A stretch of 64,000 bases of DNA from Beduinella massiliensis (lineage in GTDB: Bacteria; Bacillota; Clostridia; Christensenellales; Aristaeellaceae), in the NCBI RefSeq assembly GCF_900199405.1, contig NZ_LT963430.1:1767605-1831604 (forward strand), in the 5' to 3' direction. A program made the position numbers and the translations under genes. Shown one piece after another: positions 1 to 8,518 of the stretch; the stretch's first letter is position 1, and each line of letters begins with the position of its first letter. Below the pieces are notes generated by a model. It had not been told where the DNA came from, made no database searches, and saw only the letters and a program-made list of their open reading frames with translations.

Positions 1-786
1 GACGAGGCCAAGCCCGAGAAAGATGGCGTCGATGCGCGCATGCTCGGACTGCGTGATCCAGCCGCCTTTCGGCATGACGCTGATATTCCAGGTGGCGGGC
101 AAGCTGAATTCAAGCTTTACGGCATCCGAATAGTCAATAGCGGGGTTCGTGGTCAAGACGACGTTCTTGGTCTGCCCCAGAAAATCCAGACGCCAGAGCT
201 CATAGTCGTAGTTTCCGTCTTCCAGCTCCGTCAGTCCCAGCGTAGAGAGCACGTAGGCGCTGTCCATCGCGACGACGATCTCGCCGATATAGTCCGCGCC
301 CAGATAGAGGGGCTGCAGAAAAAGGAACACGTCCGTTTCCTCGCCGAACAGGCTGGCCGGCCCCTCCACGACGGGTATTTTTGCAAATTTCGCCAGGGTG
401 ATGCTGTAGGCGAAGTCCGCCATATCCTTTCCGGTCAGGGCGCCGAAGCGATCCGCCGGATAGACATAATCCAGCGTATCCTCCTTGAAATAGGCGACAT
501 AGGCCACGTGCTCATTTTCTTCCGTGAGCCGCCGTGCGCTTTTTTGAAAGAGCTCCAGGTGGTCGCTGTCGTCCAGATCGATGGCGTAGGAGAGCTTCAG
601 CGCGGCATTCAAATTTTTGAAGGTCTCGTCAAGTCCCTTGTGAAAACCGCCCACCACCGTCTGGGCTGCCGCCACGCGCTCCTCGCGGAGCGCGTTTTTT
701 ACGGCGCCGTCCAGCACCAGCATCGCTTCCGCTAGCAGCAAAACGAGGACGGCCAATATCAGGGCCCGCCTTTTTCTAAATTTCAT
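1..786 (-). CDS. Membrane-anchored sensor protein, C-terminal part beyond window edge
   Basis: The frame opens with ATG at 786 and stays open for 262 codons to the left edge, so the rest of the gene is outside the window. Residues 1-25 form a hydrophobic signal anchor after a basic start (MKFRKRR). About 215 residues without membrane segments follow, presumably outside the cytoplasm, and a second hydrophobic segment appears to begin at the edge (IDAIFLGLGLV). This is the usual layout of Cache/CHASE-like sensors ahead of a GGDEF or kinase output, but no output domain is visible here. Its start overlaps the last 11 bases of the upstream GGDEF gene, so the two are probably translationally coupled. 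The sensor family is inferred from layout only. Confidence 0.75.
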   Translation of the reverse strand, partial: MKFRKRRALILAVLVLLLAEAMLVLDGAVKNALREERVAAAQTVVGGFHKGLDETFKNLNAALKLSYAIDLDDSDHLELFQKSARRLTEENEHVAYVAYFKEDTLDYVYPADRFGALTGKDMADFAYSITLAKFAKIPVVEGPASLFGEETDVFLFLQPLYLGADYIGEIVVAMDSAYVLSTLGLTELEDGNYDYELWRLDFLGQTKNVVLTTNPAIDYSDAVKLEFSLPATWNISVMPKGGWITQSEHARIDAIFLGLGLV

Positions 787-2377
787 CGTGCTCACCGTAC
801 AAATAGATGGAATAATTGGCCTTCCCGTGACATTTCACATCATAGAGCGCTTTATCCGCGTTGGCGATCAGCGTGCCCAGCGAAAATTCCGGATGCCAAA
901 GGCTAACGCCGATGCTGCAATGAACCGTAATGTCCTTGTCCTCGCAGCGCACGTCAAACGTTAATCTGCCGACCATCTCCTTCAGGACGGCGTCCAGTTC
1001 CTCGCGGTCGTCGATGTCCCGCAGAATCAGAATGAATTCGTCGCCGCCGTACCGCCCCACAATTCCATCGTATTTGACGCTATACTCCCGCAGGACGGAG
1101 CCGATCCTTTTCAGGGCTATGTCACCGGCTAAGTGGCCGTTCTTGTCGTTGAGCGTCTTTAAATTGTCCAGATCGATAAAGCAGAGGGCAAAGGTCTGCC
1201 CGTCGCGCTTCTCCTGCTTTTCCTGCAGCATCGCTTCCGCCCGGTCCAGAAAAATAACCCGGGTAAACACGCCCGTCAAATCGTCGTTCAGGCCTCTGCT
1301 GGACAGCTGAAGGATATTCTCATAATCGAATAGCTCCGAGGGGTCGCTGCTCTGGCAGACCTTCTTTTTGATCTCCTGCACGGCGTTGACCATATGCTCG
1401 ATGCTATTCGCCTGGAGCCTGGCGTGATAATTTACGAAATAGTACAGCCCCAACAGGAGCAGCAGCATCCCAAGCAGGACAAAGCCCGCGGAGGGCAGCA
1501 TGGAGAAGAACTCCGGCCAGAAGCCGACGGTGACCACCACGTCCCAGTTGGCGTTTTCTACGGGGCCGTACTCGGTGAACCGGAGCTCGGCGCCAACGCT
1601 GCTGCGGAAGGAGCCGGCCTTTCGGTTCAGCATCTGTTCCTCGATCTGGTCGGCGGTCGCCCCATAGAGCTTGTAGTCGTCCAGAATGTCAAGGATGGAT
1701 GAACCGTAGACCGTGCCGTTCGTAGCGCACATGACCTGCCCCTTGGAGCCAATCAGCACCGCGTCCGCCGTCGTGGAGGAGGTAATCTCCTTCAAGAGCG
1801 CGGAGATGTCGTCCAGGACGACCGTGGCGAACAGGCTGCCCGTCAGGACGCCATCCTGCAGCAGCGGGACGATGACGGTATAGTTCAGCGTCTTGCCGTC
1901 GGCTCCGGCGACAAAGCTGTCCGTCACGTAGGACTGCTTGGAGGCGTATACCTTCTGCATATGCTCGCGGCTGGCCAGGCTGGCGGGTTCTTCGCCTATG
2001 GTATACACAACGATGTCCTTGTCCACGTAGCAGATGAACATGTATCCATAGTATTCGTTGATTTTATCCAGCTTGGAGACCTTTTCTTCCCAGGCGATGC
2101 CGGGCTCGTAAAAAATCTGAAGCGAGGCCAGGGATTTCAGCAGCTTGAGCGATTCATTGACCTTGTCCGACACCTGTGCGGAGACGCTCTGCTGAATCGT
2201 CCGGGCCGTCTGCTTCATATTTTTGTAAGCAAGAAACGCATTTTGAAGCACAAAAACCATCATGCCTAAAATCAGGCAGGCAATAAAACCCCTGCGGACA
2301 TTGGTGTAGGCCAATGCCTCGGCACTTTTGGCAGCTCGCTTCTTTTCTGTGTTTTTCATACCTTTATCCACCCGCAT
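776..2377 (-). CDS. Membrane-bound diguanylate cyclase with extracytoplasmic Cache-like sensor
   Basis: Predicted to make cyclic di-GMP from two GTP in response to an external signal. A membrane helix at about residues 30-50 and a second at about 293-315 enclose a roughly 240-residue extracytoplasmic sensor. The C-terminal 170 residues are a GGDEF domain with an intact RYGGDEF active-site loop near residue 441 and the usual FIDLDNLK segment. The RxxD inhibitory site expected five residues before the loop is absent. The start could be ATG 2377 or ATG 2359; the second has a GGTGG eight bases upstream, so the N-terminus is uncertain. A promoter at 2480-2508 reads into it, and it overlaps the next sensor gene by 11 bases. 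Confidence 0.9.
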   Translation of the reverse strand: MRVDKGMKNTEKKRAAKSAEALAYTNVRRGFIACLILGMMVFVLQNAFLAYKNMKQTARTIQQSVSAQVSDKVNESLKLLKSLASLQIFYEPGIAWEEKVSKLDKINEYYGYMFICYVDKDIVVYTIGEEPASLASREHMQKVYASKQSYVTDSFVAGADGKTLNYTVIVPLLQDGVLTGSLFATVVLDDISALLKEITSSTTADAVLIGSKGQVMCATNGTVYGSSILDILDDYKLYGATADQIEEQMLNRKAGSFRSSVGAELRFTEYGPVENANWDVVVTVGFWPEFFSMLPSAGFVLLGMLLLLLGLYYFVNYHARLQANSIEHMVNAVQEIKKKVCQSSDPSELFDYENILQLSSRGLNDDLTGVFTRVIFLDRAEAMLQEKQEKRDGQTFALCFIDLDNLKTLNDKNGHLAGDIALKRIGSVLREYSVKYDGIVGRYGGDEFILILRDIDDREELDAVLKEMVGRLTFDVRCEDKDITVHCSIGVSLWHPEFSLGTLIANADKALYDVKCHGKANYSIYLYGEHDEI

Positions 2378-2479
2378 ATATCTTTCATTTTACAGATACC
2401 AGGACCTCCGTCTGTTTCAAGGATCGGGGTGCAGAAGTCCAACGAAAAGGCCGAACATTCTTGGCTCCTAATCCATATT

Positions 2480-2508
2480 ATTGTACAGCAGAACGTCGTG
2501 ATTTGCAA
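2480..2508 (-). promoter_or_regulatory. Promoter for the GGDEF gene
   Basis: On the minus strand, TTGCAA (2508-2503) and TACAAT (2485-2480) are separated by 17 bases, about 100 bases ahead of the GGDEF start. The rest of the 379-base gap 2378-2756 holds the regulator's terminator and nothing else I can recognise. Confidence 0.55.
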
Positions 2509-2595
2509 CTGTCTTGAAAGGACAACGGCGATCCTGCAGACAACCCTGGAAGTTGAACGGCCATACATCCAGTGAGGATTCAGGCGGAAAACAGC

Positions 2596-2640
2596 AATAA
2601 AAAAGCGCTGCGGCAGAAAAATTTTCTTTTCGCCACAGCG
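2596..2640 (-). terminator. Terminator after the MerR-family gene
   Basis: Minus strand: a 9-position stem (CGCTGTGGC against GCCGCAGCG, one mismatch) with an A/T-rich loop, followed by TTTTTTATTG. It lies about 115 bases beyond the regulator's stop codon. Confidence 0.65.
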
Positions 2641-2756
2641 TTCGGCCTGTAAAGAGAGCGTTGAAACGTGCAGGGAGGGGATGGCGTCCGCGATCTTGGG
2701 ACAACGGAACGCCCGGGTTGCCCGGAGCCCCCTGCTTCGCCGATGGCCTGAGGGCT

Positions 2757-3605
2757 TCAGCGCATTTCGCCGAATTGCCTTTCGTCGTGCTGGATGACCG
2801 CCCACAGGAGCATCAGATCCGTCATGCCGTCCCCGTCGCGCGCGCTCAGCGCAAGGCGGCACAGCCCGCCGCCGTGCATGCTGAGCTGATGCGCGCGGGC
2901 ATAGGAGAAGATGCGCGCCCGCGCCTCCGAAAAGTCGAAGGGGATGGAGCGGGTGCGAAAGGCCGTGACCACGCACTGCTTGGGGGGCAGATAGGTGACG
3001 AACTCCGACTGTTGAAGGCCGAGGCTGATCGCCATCTCCGCGTCTACCGCGACGCCGGACAGGGGTTCCCGCGCAAAGGACGGATCGACGAAGTACGGGC
3101 CGTCCAGCAGAATGGCCGCGGACAGGTGCGGCGCGTAGCGCTCGATCCATCCGCCGATCATCGAGGGGGCGGCTTTGCTGGAAAAGCTCTTGCCACGCTG
3201 AGAGCCGAGAAAGTACATCGCGGGCTTTTCCTCCACCGCGCAGTCGCTGAGCAGTTCCAGCGCGTGGGCCGCGCGCTGCGCGTGCAGGCACAGGCTCTTG
3301 CGAATCTTGTACAGCCGGTCGATTTCATCGTCGATCTGCGCGGCGCGGGCCTGCAGAGCACCGATCTGTTCCTGCTCGCTCGATTGGGTGAGCAGCCTGG
3401 CCGTCTGCTGAATGGAAAAGCCGTAATGGCGGTATTGCAGGCTGCAGCCCATCGCCTGCATCTCGTGCTGGCCATACAGCCGGTAATTCCCGTCAGCGGC
3501 GCGGCGCGGGCGCAAAATGCCGTGCTTTTCGTACAGCTTAATCCCGTTGGCGGACAGGTTGAACATCTGCTGCATTTCCGAAGCCTTGATTCTCACCGCA
3601 CGCAC
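2757..3605 (-). CDS. MerR-family regulator with GyrI-like effector domain
   Basis: A one-component transcription regulator of 282 residues. Residues 1-75 are a MerR winged-helix domain (IKASEMQQMF, KLYEKHGILRP, NYRLYGQHEM), then a coiled-coil dimer segment (about 90-130), then a C-terminal region resembling GyrI/BmrR-type ligand-binding domains. GTG at 3605 is chosen as start because GAGGGTGGGAG lies just upstream and the MerR fold begins a few residues later; the frame continues further upstream without a MerR-like sequence. It is divergent from the Tat flavoprotein gene, whose promoter has the 19-base spacer and central dyad expected for MerR control. The ligand cannot be read from the sequence. 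Confidence 0.88.
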   Translation of the reverse strand: MRAVRIKASEMQQMFNLSANGIKLYEKHGILRPRRAADGNYRLYGQHEMQAMGCSLQYRHYGFSIQQTARLLTQSSEQEQIGALQARAAQIDDEIDRLYKIRKSLCLHAQRAAHALELLSDCAVEEKPAMYFLGSQRGKSFSSKAAPSMIGGWIERYAPHLSAAILLDGPYFVDPSFAREPLSGVAVDAEMAISLGLQQSEFVTYLPPKQCVVTAFRTRSIPFDFSEARARIFSYARAHQLSMHGGGLCRLALSARDGDGMTDLMLLWAVIQHDERQFGEMR

Positions 3606-3617
3606 GCTCCCACCCTC

Positions 3618-3630
3618 GTCACCCTGTGAC
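3618..3630. promoter_or_regulatory. Candidate MerR operator near the regulator's own start
   Basis: Perfect dyad GTCAC-N3-GTGAC, 13 bases ahead of the regulator's GTG. The same dyad recurs inside the divergent flavoprotein promoter at 3738-3750, which suggests one protein binds both. Confidence 0.55.
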
Positions 3631-3665
3631 GACTTTTTCAATTTGCGGACACATTGATACTGCGA

Positions 3666-3695
3666 AGTATAGCATAGATTCCCGCTTTTTTTCAA
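3666..3695 (-). promoter_or_regulatory. Promoter for the MerR-family regulator
   Basis: Minus strand TTGAAA (3695-3690) and TATACT (3671-3666) with an 18-base spacer. The dyad at 3618-3630 would lie in the transcribed leader, which would fit autoregulation. Confidence 0.55.
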
Positions 3696-3730
3696 GGTTA
3701 TGCGCGCTTTAGGGCGCGTCTCCCGCCGCC

Positions 3731-3761
3731 TTGACACGTCACGGGGTGACGCATATACAAT
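3731..3761 (+). promoter_or_regulatory. MerR-type promoter with 19-base spacer and central operator
   Basis: TTGACA (3731-3736) and TACAAT (3756-3761) are 19 bases apart, the over-long spacing typical of MerR-activated promoters. The spacer contains the dyad GTCAC-GGG-GTGAC (3738-3750). It drives the Tat flavoprotein gene starting at 3829. Confidence 0.7.
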
Positions 3762-3828
3762 GAATGCACATTCGCGCGGAAGCAAAAGGGCCTCTGCGCG
3801 GGAGATAACAGGCTAGGAGGAACCGAAC

Positions 3829-5859
3829 ATGGGCAAGGAATTCGATAGACGCACATTCCTCAAGGGCGCGATGGCGGGCGCGCTCGGCATCGCTGCGACC
3901 GGCGTGGGCATTCCCGTGCTGGCGGAGGAAAAGGGCGTATACGCCCCCGGCACCTACTCCGCGACCGCGACCGGCATCGGCGAGGTCAAGGTGAGCATGA
4001 CGTTCGACGCAAACAGCATCACCGCCGTCACGGTCGATACCGCCGCGGAGACGGCGGGCATCGGCGCGGAGCTGGGCGAAAAGTTCGCCGGGCAGATTCT
4101 TTCCGCGCAGGGCGCGCAGGTGGACGCGGTTTCCGGCGCGACGGTCACCAGCAACGCCGTGCTCAAGGCGGCGGAGGCCTGCATCGCCCAGGCGAAGGGC
4201 GAGACGGTGGACGCGGGCAGCGTAAAGGAAGAGGACAATTCGGACGAATGGCTGGGCGAGGAGCCGGAGACGCCCGCGGTGGACGCAGTGTACGATTATG
4301 ACGTGGTCGTCGTCGGCGCGGGCCTTTCCGGCGTGTGTGCGGCGCGCGCGGCCGCAGAGGAAGGCGCGTCGGTGGCGGTGATCGAAAAGTCCGCTTCCTT
4401 TAACTGCCGCTCCGGCGAGTATGCCGTGCTGAACGGCACGCTCAACAAGCGCTGGGGCCGGGAGAACATCGTGGATACGGACGTGGTGGTCAACCGCCTG
4501 ATGCGCGAGTGCACCTACCGCAACAAGCGCTCCATCCTCAAGAAGTGGGCCGACCACGCGCACGAGGCCATCGACTGGTTCATCGACGCTTACCCTGACC
4601 TGACGGTCTGCGACACCACCCGTCAGGAAGTGACGCCTGAGCAGTTCGACAAGGGAATTCTGGTGCCGCTGGCCTGGCCGCAGCCGGAGCATTACGACTA
4701 CCGGAAGGAGGAATTTCCGACCTTCCCGTCATCGATGGAGTTCCGCTCAAGCCGCCCGGACCAGCAGGGCTTCGTAGTGGAAGCGAACCTGAACGCGGCG
4801 GTCGAGAAGGGCGCGAAGACGTTCTTCGGATGCTTTGGGACGAAGCTGCTGCGGGACGCCGATGGCCGCGTGACGGGCATCATCGTGCGCGACGCGCAGA
4901 ACGGCAACAAATACCTGCGGTTCAACGCGAAAAAGGGCGTCATCCTCGCTACGGGCGACAACGGCGGGGACGAGAAGATCATCCGCCATTTCTGCCCGGA
5001 AATCGTGGAAAAGAACATCCAGAGCATGGGCAAGATGGGTATGATGGGCGTGGACGTCGAGGGCAATCCCTGCCCGACCGGCGACGGCCTGCGCATGGGC
5101 GCCTGGATCGGCGCGAAGGTGCAGGACTTCCACGCGCCGATGACCCATCACATGGGCGGCGGCATGGGCGTCACGCCGTTTTTGCAGCTCAACAAGCACG
5201 GCAAGCGCTTCATGAACGAGTCCATCCCGGGCCAGCAGCTCGAAAATCAGATCGAGCTGCAGCCGGATCAGACGACGTTCCAGATCTACGACTCCAGCTG
5301 GCCGGATCAGATTCCGTACATGCCCGCCAACCACGGCGGCCTGTGCTACATCATCCCGGAGGACGAAGACGAGTCCAACCCCAACTTCACCGATCGCCAG
5401 TACACCAAGGTTTCCGCCAAGGAGAACGCCTACACCGTGAAGGCGGATACGCTGGACGATCTGCTCGCGCAGCTCGGCTTTGAGGGCGAATCCCTCAAGA
5501 CGGCAAAAGAGAGCATCGAACGCTACAACGAGCTGTGCAAAGAAGGCTACGACGCGGACTTCGGAAAGGACGCGCAGCGTCTGTTCCCGATCGAGAACGG
5601 CCCCTTCTATGCCTGCACGCTGAACCCGACCATCATGCTGGTCTGTGTGGGCGGCCTCGAATCCGACGAGAACTGCCATACCTTTACCGGCACCGCGGAC
5701 GACCCGACGCGCGACCGGATTCCGGGCCTGTACGTCACCGGCAATGTGCAGGGCAGCCGTTACGCGGTCGAATACCCGATCTGCTTCCGCGGCATCAGCC
5801 ATTCGCTATGCGTCTACTACGGCTACGTCGCAGGCAAGAACTGCGCCGCCGGCGCCTGA
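3829..5859 (+). CDS. Tat-exported flavoprotein reductase with FMN-binding and fumarate-reductase-type FAD domains
   Basis: A 676-residue exported oxidoreductase. The N-terminus carries a twin-arginine signal (DRRTFLKG, then a hydrophobic stretch to about residue 32). Residues 40-125 form an FMN_bind domain with the flavinylation motif SGATVTS; Thr105 is the likely covalent FMN site. From about residue 157 comes an FAD-binding fumarate reductase/succinate dehydrogenase-type domain (VVVVGAGLSG). Relatives reduce fumarate, urocanate, cinnamates and other acceptors outside the cell, but the substrate cannot be assigned. No heme motif (CxxCH) is present, so electrons must come from another carrier. 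AGGAGG lies nine bases before ATG. No apbE flavin transferase is in the window. Confidence 0.92.
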   Translation: MGKEFDRRTFLKGAMAGALGIAATGVGIPVLAEEKGVYAPGTYSATATGIGEVKVSMTFDANSITAVTVDTAAETAGIGAELGEKFAGQILSAQGAQVDAVSGATVTSNAVLKAAEACIAQAKGETVDAGSVKEEDNSDEWLGEEPETPAVDAVYDYDVVVVGAGLSGVCAARAAAEEGASVAVIEKSASFNCRSGEYAVLNGTLNKRWGRENIVDTDVVVNRLMRECTYRNKRSILKKWADHAHEAIDWFIDAYPDLTVCDTTRQEVTPEQFDKGILVPLAWPQPEHYDYRKEEFPTFPSSMEFRSSRPDQQGFVVEANLNAAVEKGAKTFFGCFGTKLLRDADGRVTGIIVRDAQNGNKYLRFNAKKGVILATGDNGGDEKIIRHFCPEIVEKNIQSMGKMGMMGVDVEGNPCPTGDGLRMGAWIGAKVQDFHAPMTHHMGGGMGVTPFLQLNKHGKRFMNESIPGQQLENQIELQPDQTTFQIYDSSWPDQIPYMPANHGGLCYIIPEDEDESNPNFTDRQYTKVSAKENAYTVKADTLDDLLAQLGFEGESLKTAKESIERYNELCKEGYDADFGKDAQRLFPIENGPFYACTLNPTIMLVCVGGLESDENCHTFTGTADDPTRDRIPGLYVTGNVQGSRYAVEYPICFRGISHSLCVYYGYVAGKNCAAGA

Positions 5860-5883
5860 AGCGCCAGCGCGTAAAAGCAAGGA

Positions 5884-5918
5884 GCCCCTCCCGAAAAACC
5901 GGGAAGGGGCTTTTTTTT
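5884..5918 (+). terminator. Terminator after the Tat flavoprotein gene
   Basis: GCCCCTCCCG pairs with CGGGAAGGGGC (one bulge) around a short A-rich loop and is followed by eight T. It also separates this gene from the convergent reductase-like gene. Confidence 0.85.
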
Positions 5919-5924
5919 GCAGCT

Positions 5925-7073
5925 TTAGCGCCCGAAAAGGCGCTTCGCCTCCTGCATGTTTTCGCGCACGTTTACGCCGAAGGGGCAGCGGCGCTCGCAG
6001 ATGCCGCAGGCGATGCAGTTGCCCGCATGGCGCGCCAGGGCCGCGTAGTGCTCGCGCACCGTCTCCGGTATTTCGCCCTGCGCACGGCAGAGATTCAGGA
6101 ACTTCGTGACCATGGCGATGTCGATCCCTTCGGGGCAGGGCGCACAGTGGCCGCAGTACATGCAGTGCCCCTGCCAGCTGACCCTGGGCATGGCGGCGAG
6201 CGCGGCGGCATAATCGCGTTCCGCCTCAGAGGCGTCCTCGTAGTGAAGACTGTCCAGAAGCTGCTCTACGCTGTGCGCGCCTGCGAGCACAGTGCTCACC
6301 CCCGGGCGGGTCAGGGCGTAATGGATGCACTGGCTGACCGTGAGCGACTTGCCGGCGGGGGAGAGCTTGTCGCTCAGAAGGTCGCCGCCGCCGAAGGGCT
6401 TCATCACCGTGATGCCGACGCCCAGGCGCTGGCAGGCCGCGTAAAGCTCCTCGCGCTGCGGGTCGATATTGATGAGGTCCCCTGCGTAGCTATCCTTGTC
6501 AAACAGGACGTCGATGTCCTCGCTGGCGGGCAGCAGGTCATAGCAGGGGTTGACGCTGAACATGAGCACTTCGATCAGCCCGCTCTTCACCGCTTCGAGC
6601 GCGACCGCCGGGTTATGACTGCTGAGCCCGATGTGTCCGATGCGCCCGGCGTCTTTGAGCGACTTTGCGTATTCCATCACGGGCCCGTCCGCGACGATGC
6701 GCCAGTCGTCCATCGAATCGACGTAGTGGATCATGCCCACGTCGATAAAATCCGTGCGCAGACGCTTCAGAAGCCCCTCGAAGGCGGCTTTCACCTCGGG
6801 CAGGTTCCGCGTGCGCTTGTATTGGCCGTCCTGCCAGACGGAGCAGAGGTGCGCCTGTACGATAAAACTGTCCCGTCTGCCCAAAAGCGCCTCGCCCAGC
6901 GCTTCATGCAGGTCCGGGTTGGAGCTGTACAGATCGAAGTAGTTGACGCCCGCCGCCTGCGCCGCGTCGAGCAGCTTCTTCGTCATCGAGCAGCCCTCTT
7001 CCATCATGCCCTCGCAGCCCAGGCCGATCTCGCTGACGCGCAGGCCGGTTGCGCCCAAATTTCGGTAGTTCAT
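5925..7073 (-). CDS. Aldo/keto reductase-fold protein with C-terminal two-cluster ferredoxin domain
   Basis: A 382-residue protein with an aldo/keto reductase TIM barrel (residues 1-290: NYRNLGATGLRVSEIG, DFIDVGMIHYVDS) and a C-terminal ferredoxin domain. The latter has two Cys clusters, CMYCGHCAPC and CIACGICERRC, which should hold two [4Fe-4S] centres. The catalytic Tyr and Lys of classical members appear replaced: Asn stands five residues after the first Asp (FDLYSSN), and Gln replaces Lys in FIVQAHL. The His is kept (MIHY). I recall similar Gln-containing Clostridia relatives, so this may be a subfamily trait. An electron-transfer or altered redox role is inferred. It is expressed alone, converging on the flavoprotein gene. 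Confidence 0.85.
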   Translation of the reverse strand: MNYRNLGATGLRVSEIGLGCEGMMEEGCSMTKKLLDAAQAAGVNYFDLYSSNPDLHEALGEALLGRRDSFIVQAHLCSVWQDGQYKRTRNLPEVKAAFEGLLKRLRTDFIDVGMIHYVDSMDDWRIVADGPVMEYAKSLKDAGRIGHIGLSSHNPAVALEAVKSGLIEVLMFSVNPCYDLLPASEDIDVLFDKDSYAGDLINIDPQREELYAACQRLGVGITVMKPFGGGDLLSDKLSPAGKSLTVSQCIHYALTRPGVSTVLAGAHSVEQLLDSLHYEDASEAERDYAAALAAMPRVSWQGHCMYCGHCAPCPEGIDIAMVTKFLNLCRAQGEIPETVREHYAALARHAGNCIACGICERRCPFGVNVRENMQEAKRLFGR

Positions 7074-7186
7074 TTCGTTCTCCTTTGCATCCGGTTGATT
7101 TGCCGTGCCTATAGCATAGCACCTGGAGTACGCTCAAAGTCAAGGGGTTCAGCCAAATTCAGCCCAATTTGCTGCGCGTGCTCCGA

Positions 7187-7216
7187 TTGACCCGGACGGC
7201 GGTCGTATATTATAAT
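7187..7216 (+). promoter_or_regulatory. Promoter for the NdpA-like gene
   Basis: TTGACC (7187-7192), 18-base spacer, TATAAT (7211-7216), about 35 bases ahead of the GTG start. Confidence 0.65.
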
Positions 7217-7250
7217 AGGTTGAATCGACGAAGGAAAAGAGGAATGACGA

Positions 7251-8240
7251 GTGGGAATGATCAGGAGCGCACAGCTCTTCGTCTTCGACGACAGCCCCCT
7301 GTCGCCGATCATGCCGGGCGCGCCGATCGAGATGACGGAAAACGTGGCGGAATACTGCCTTTCGTTATATCGGAAGATCGAGACCTCGGAGCTGAGCAAG
7401 CAGACGGAGCTGGAGGAGGAAAGCGACGTCGTGGAACCTGCGGCGATGCTCGTTCGCGATTACACGCACGCGAACGTAACCAGCCTGATGACGCGCCTGA
7501 TCGAGCGGGCGCGCCGGGCGGAAATGCTGCTGCAGGGCTTCGACATGCTGGTGTTCCTATTTGAGGACGCGCAGGAACTCGCCGTATGCGTCTGTTACCT
7601 GCCGTACAGGAGCGCGCAGGTGCACGCGGTCTCCAGCGGGGACGCGGGGCTCGCGTGCAGCCTGGTGAAAAACCGCTATGTGCTGCCGGGCGCCGCGAGC
7701 AAGTTCTTCGCTGGCGCGATCATGGATTGCGGGACGATGAAGCTCAGGGTCAAGGACGCGCTGGTGGAGACGGCATCCGGCAAGCAGAAGCTGTTCGAGG
7801 AGGTGCTCTTCGGGTGCAGACGGGCGCTTTCACAGGTGGAGGCGATCGAGGCCATCAAGGAAATCGCCTGCGAGGTGGCGGGCGAGGAGGCCGCGCCCAA
7901 GCGGCAGGAGGCGGTGCATAAGGCGATCGCTGATTCGATTGAACAGTCGGGCACGGTGGACGTGCGCTTTATCGCGGATCAGGTCTACGCGGACGACGGC
8001 GAGCGCTGCGAAAGGTTCCACGAACAGATCTATCAAAGCGGCGTAGAGCCTGTGATCGAGATCGAGTCAAACCGCCTGAAAAATGCCTTTGAGCGCGTAA
8101 AGCTCTCGACGGACAACGGCATCACGATCACGATGAGCCGCAAAATCGCCGAAGATCAGCAGAGCTTCCGCGTCGTCAACCATCCGGACGGCTCGATCTC
8201 GATCGAGCTTTTGAACATCCAGAGCCTCAGGACGATGTAA
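7251..8240 (+). CDS. Nucleoid-associated protein, NdpA/YejK-like
   Basis: A soluble 329-residue protein. The segment near the C-terminus (NGITITMSRKIAED, then PDGSISIELLNIQSLR) and the overall length resemble the 37-kDa nucleoid-associated family of E. coli YejK, thought to bind DNA. The assignment comes from remembered family patterns, not a search. GTG at 7251 is used because AGAGGA stands about eight bases upstream and a good promoter precedes it. It appears to be a single-gene unit. Confidence 0.65.
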   Translation: MGMIRSAQLFVFDDSPLSPIMPGAPIEMTENVAEYCLSLYRKIETSELSKQTELEEESDVVEPAAMLVRDYTHANVTSLMTRLIERARRAEMLLQGFDMLVFLFEDAQELAVCVCYLPYRSAQVHAVSSGDAGLACSLVKNRYVLPGAASKFFAGAIMDCGTMKLRVKDALVETASGKQKLFEEVLFGCRRALSQVEAIEAIKEIACEVAGEEAAPKRQEAVHKAIADSIEQSGTVDVRFIADQVYADDGERCERFHEQIYQSGVEPVIEIESNRLKNAFERVKLSTDNGITITMSRKIAEDQQSFRVVNHPDGSISIELLNIQSLRTM

Positions 8241-8427
8241 AGACGCCGGAAAAGGCAGGCGGAAAAAATGCGCTGACGCAGGCGTGCCTGCGCGACGCGC
8301 GTCCCTTAGCGCTGCGTCGGAAGGGTGTGCCGGTTTGGAAAGGCCGAATAAAGCGATTCAATGGGGATGTTCCTATGTTTTGTGCGGCTTGACGGCCGGC
8401 GTTTTGCTCCAAAACCAGGAAATTCTG

Positions 8428-8456
8428 TTGAAATCGGCGGGAAATTTTGCTATATT
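8428..8456 (+). promoter_or_regulatory. Promoter for the Hpt gene
   Basis: TTGAAA (8428-8433), 17-base spacer, TATATT (8451-8456), about 60 bases ahead of the chosen ATG. I see nothing clear in the preceding 8241-8427. Confidence 0.6.
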
Positions 8457-8518
8457 AGGTTCGGCTCATGCGAGAGGGATGCTGTGTGCCGAAAATCAAA
8501 AGAGAAAGAGAGTTTGGC

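Noticed and set aside
2356-3291. Long open frame on the minus strand covering the gap and the MerR-type gene
   Set aside because: Arg/Pro/Ala-rich composition, no family resemblance, and it is antisense-phase to the convincing MerR-family reading frame and runs through its terminator.
4747-5802. Long minus-strand open frame opposite the Tat flavoprotein gene
   Set aside because: High G+C makes antisense frames long; the plus strand has clear Tat, FMN and FAD motifs and the minus frame has none.
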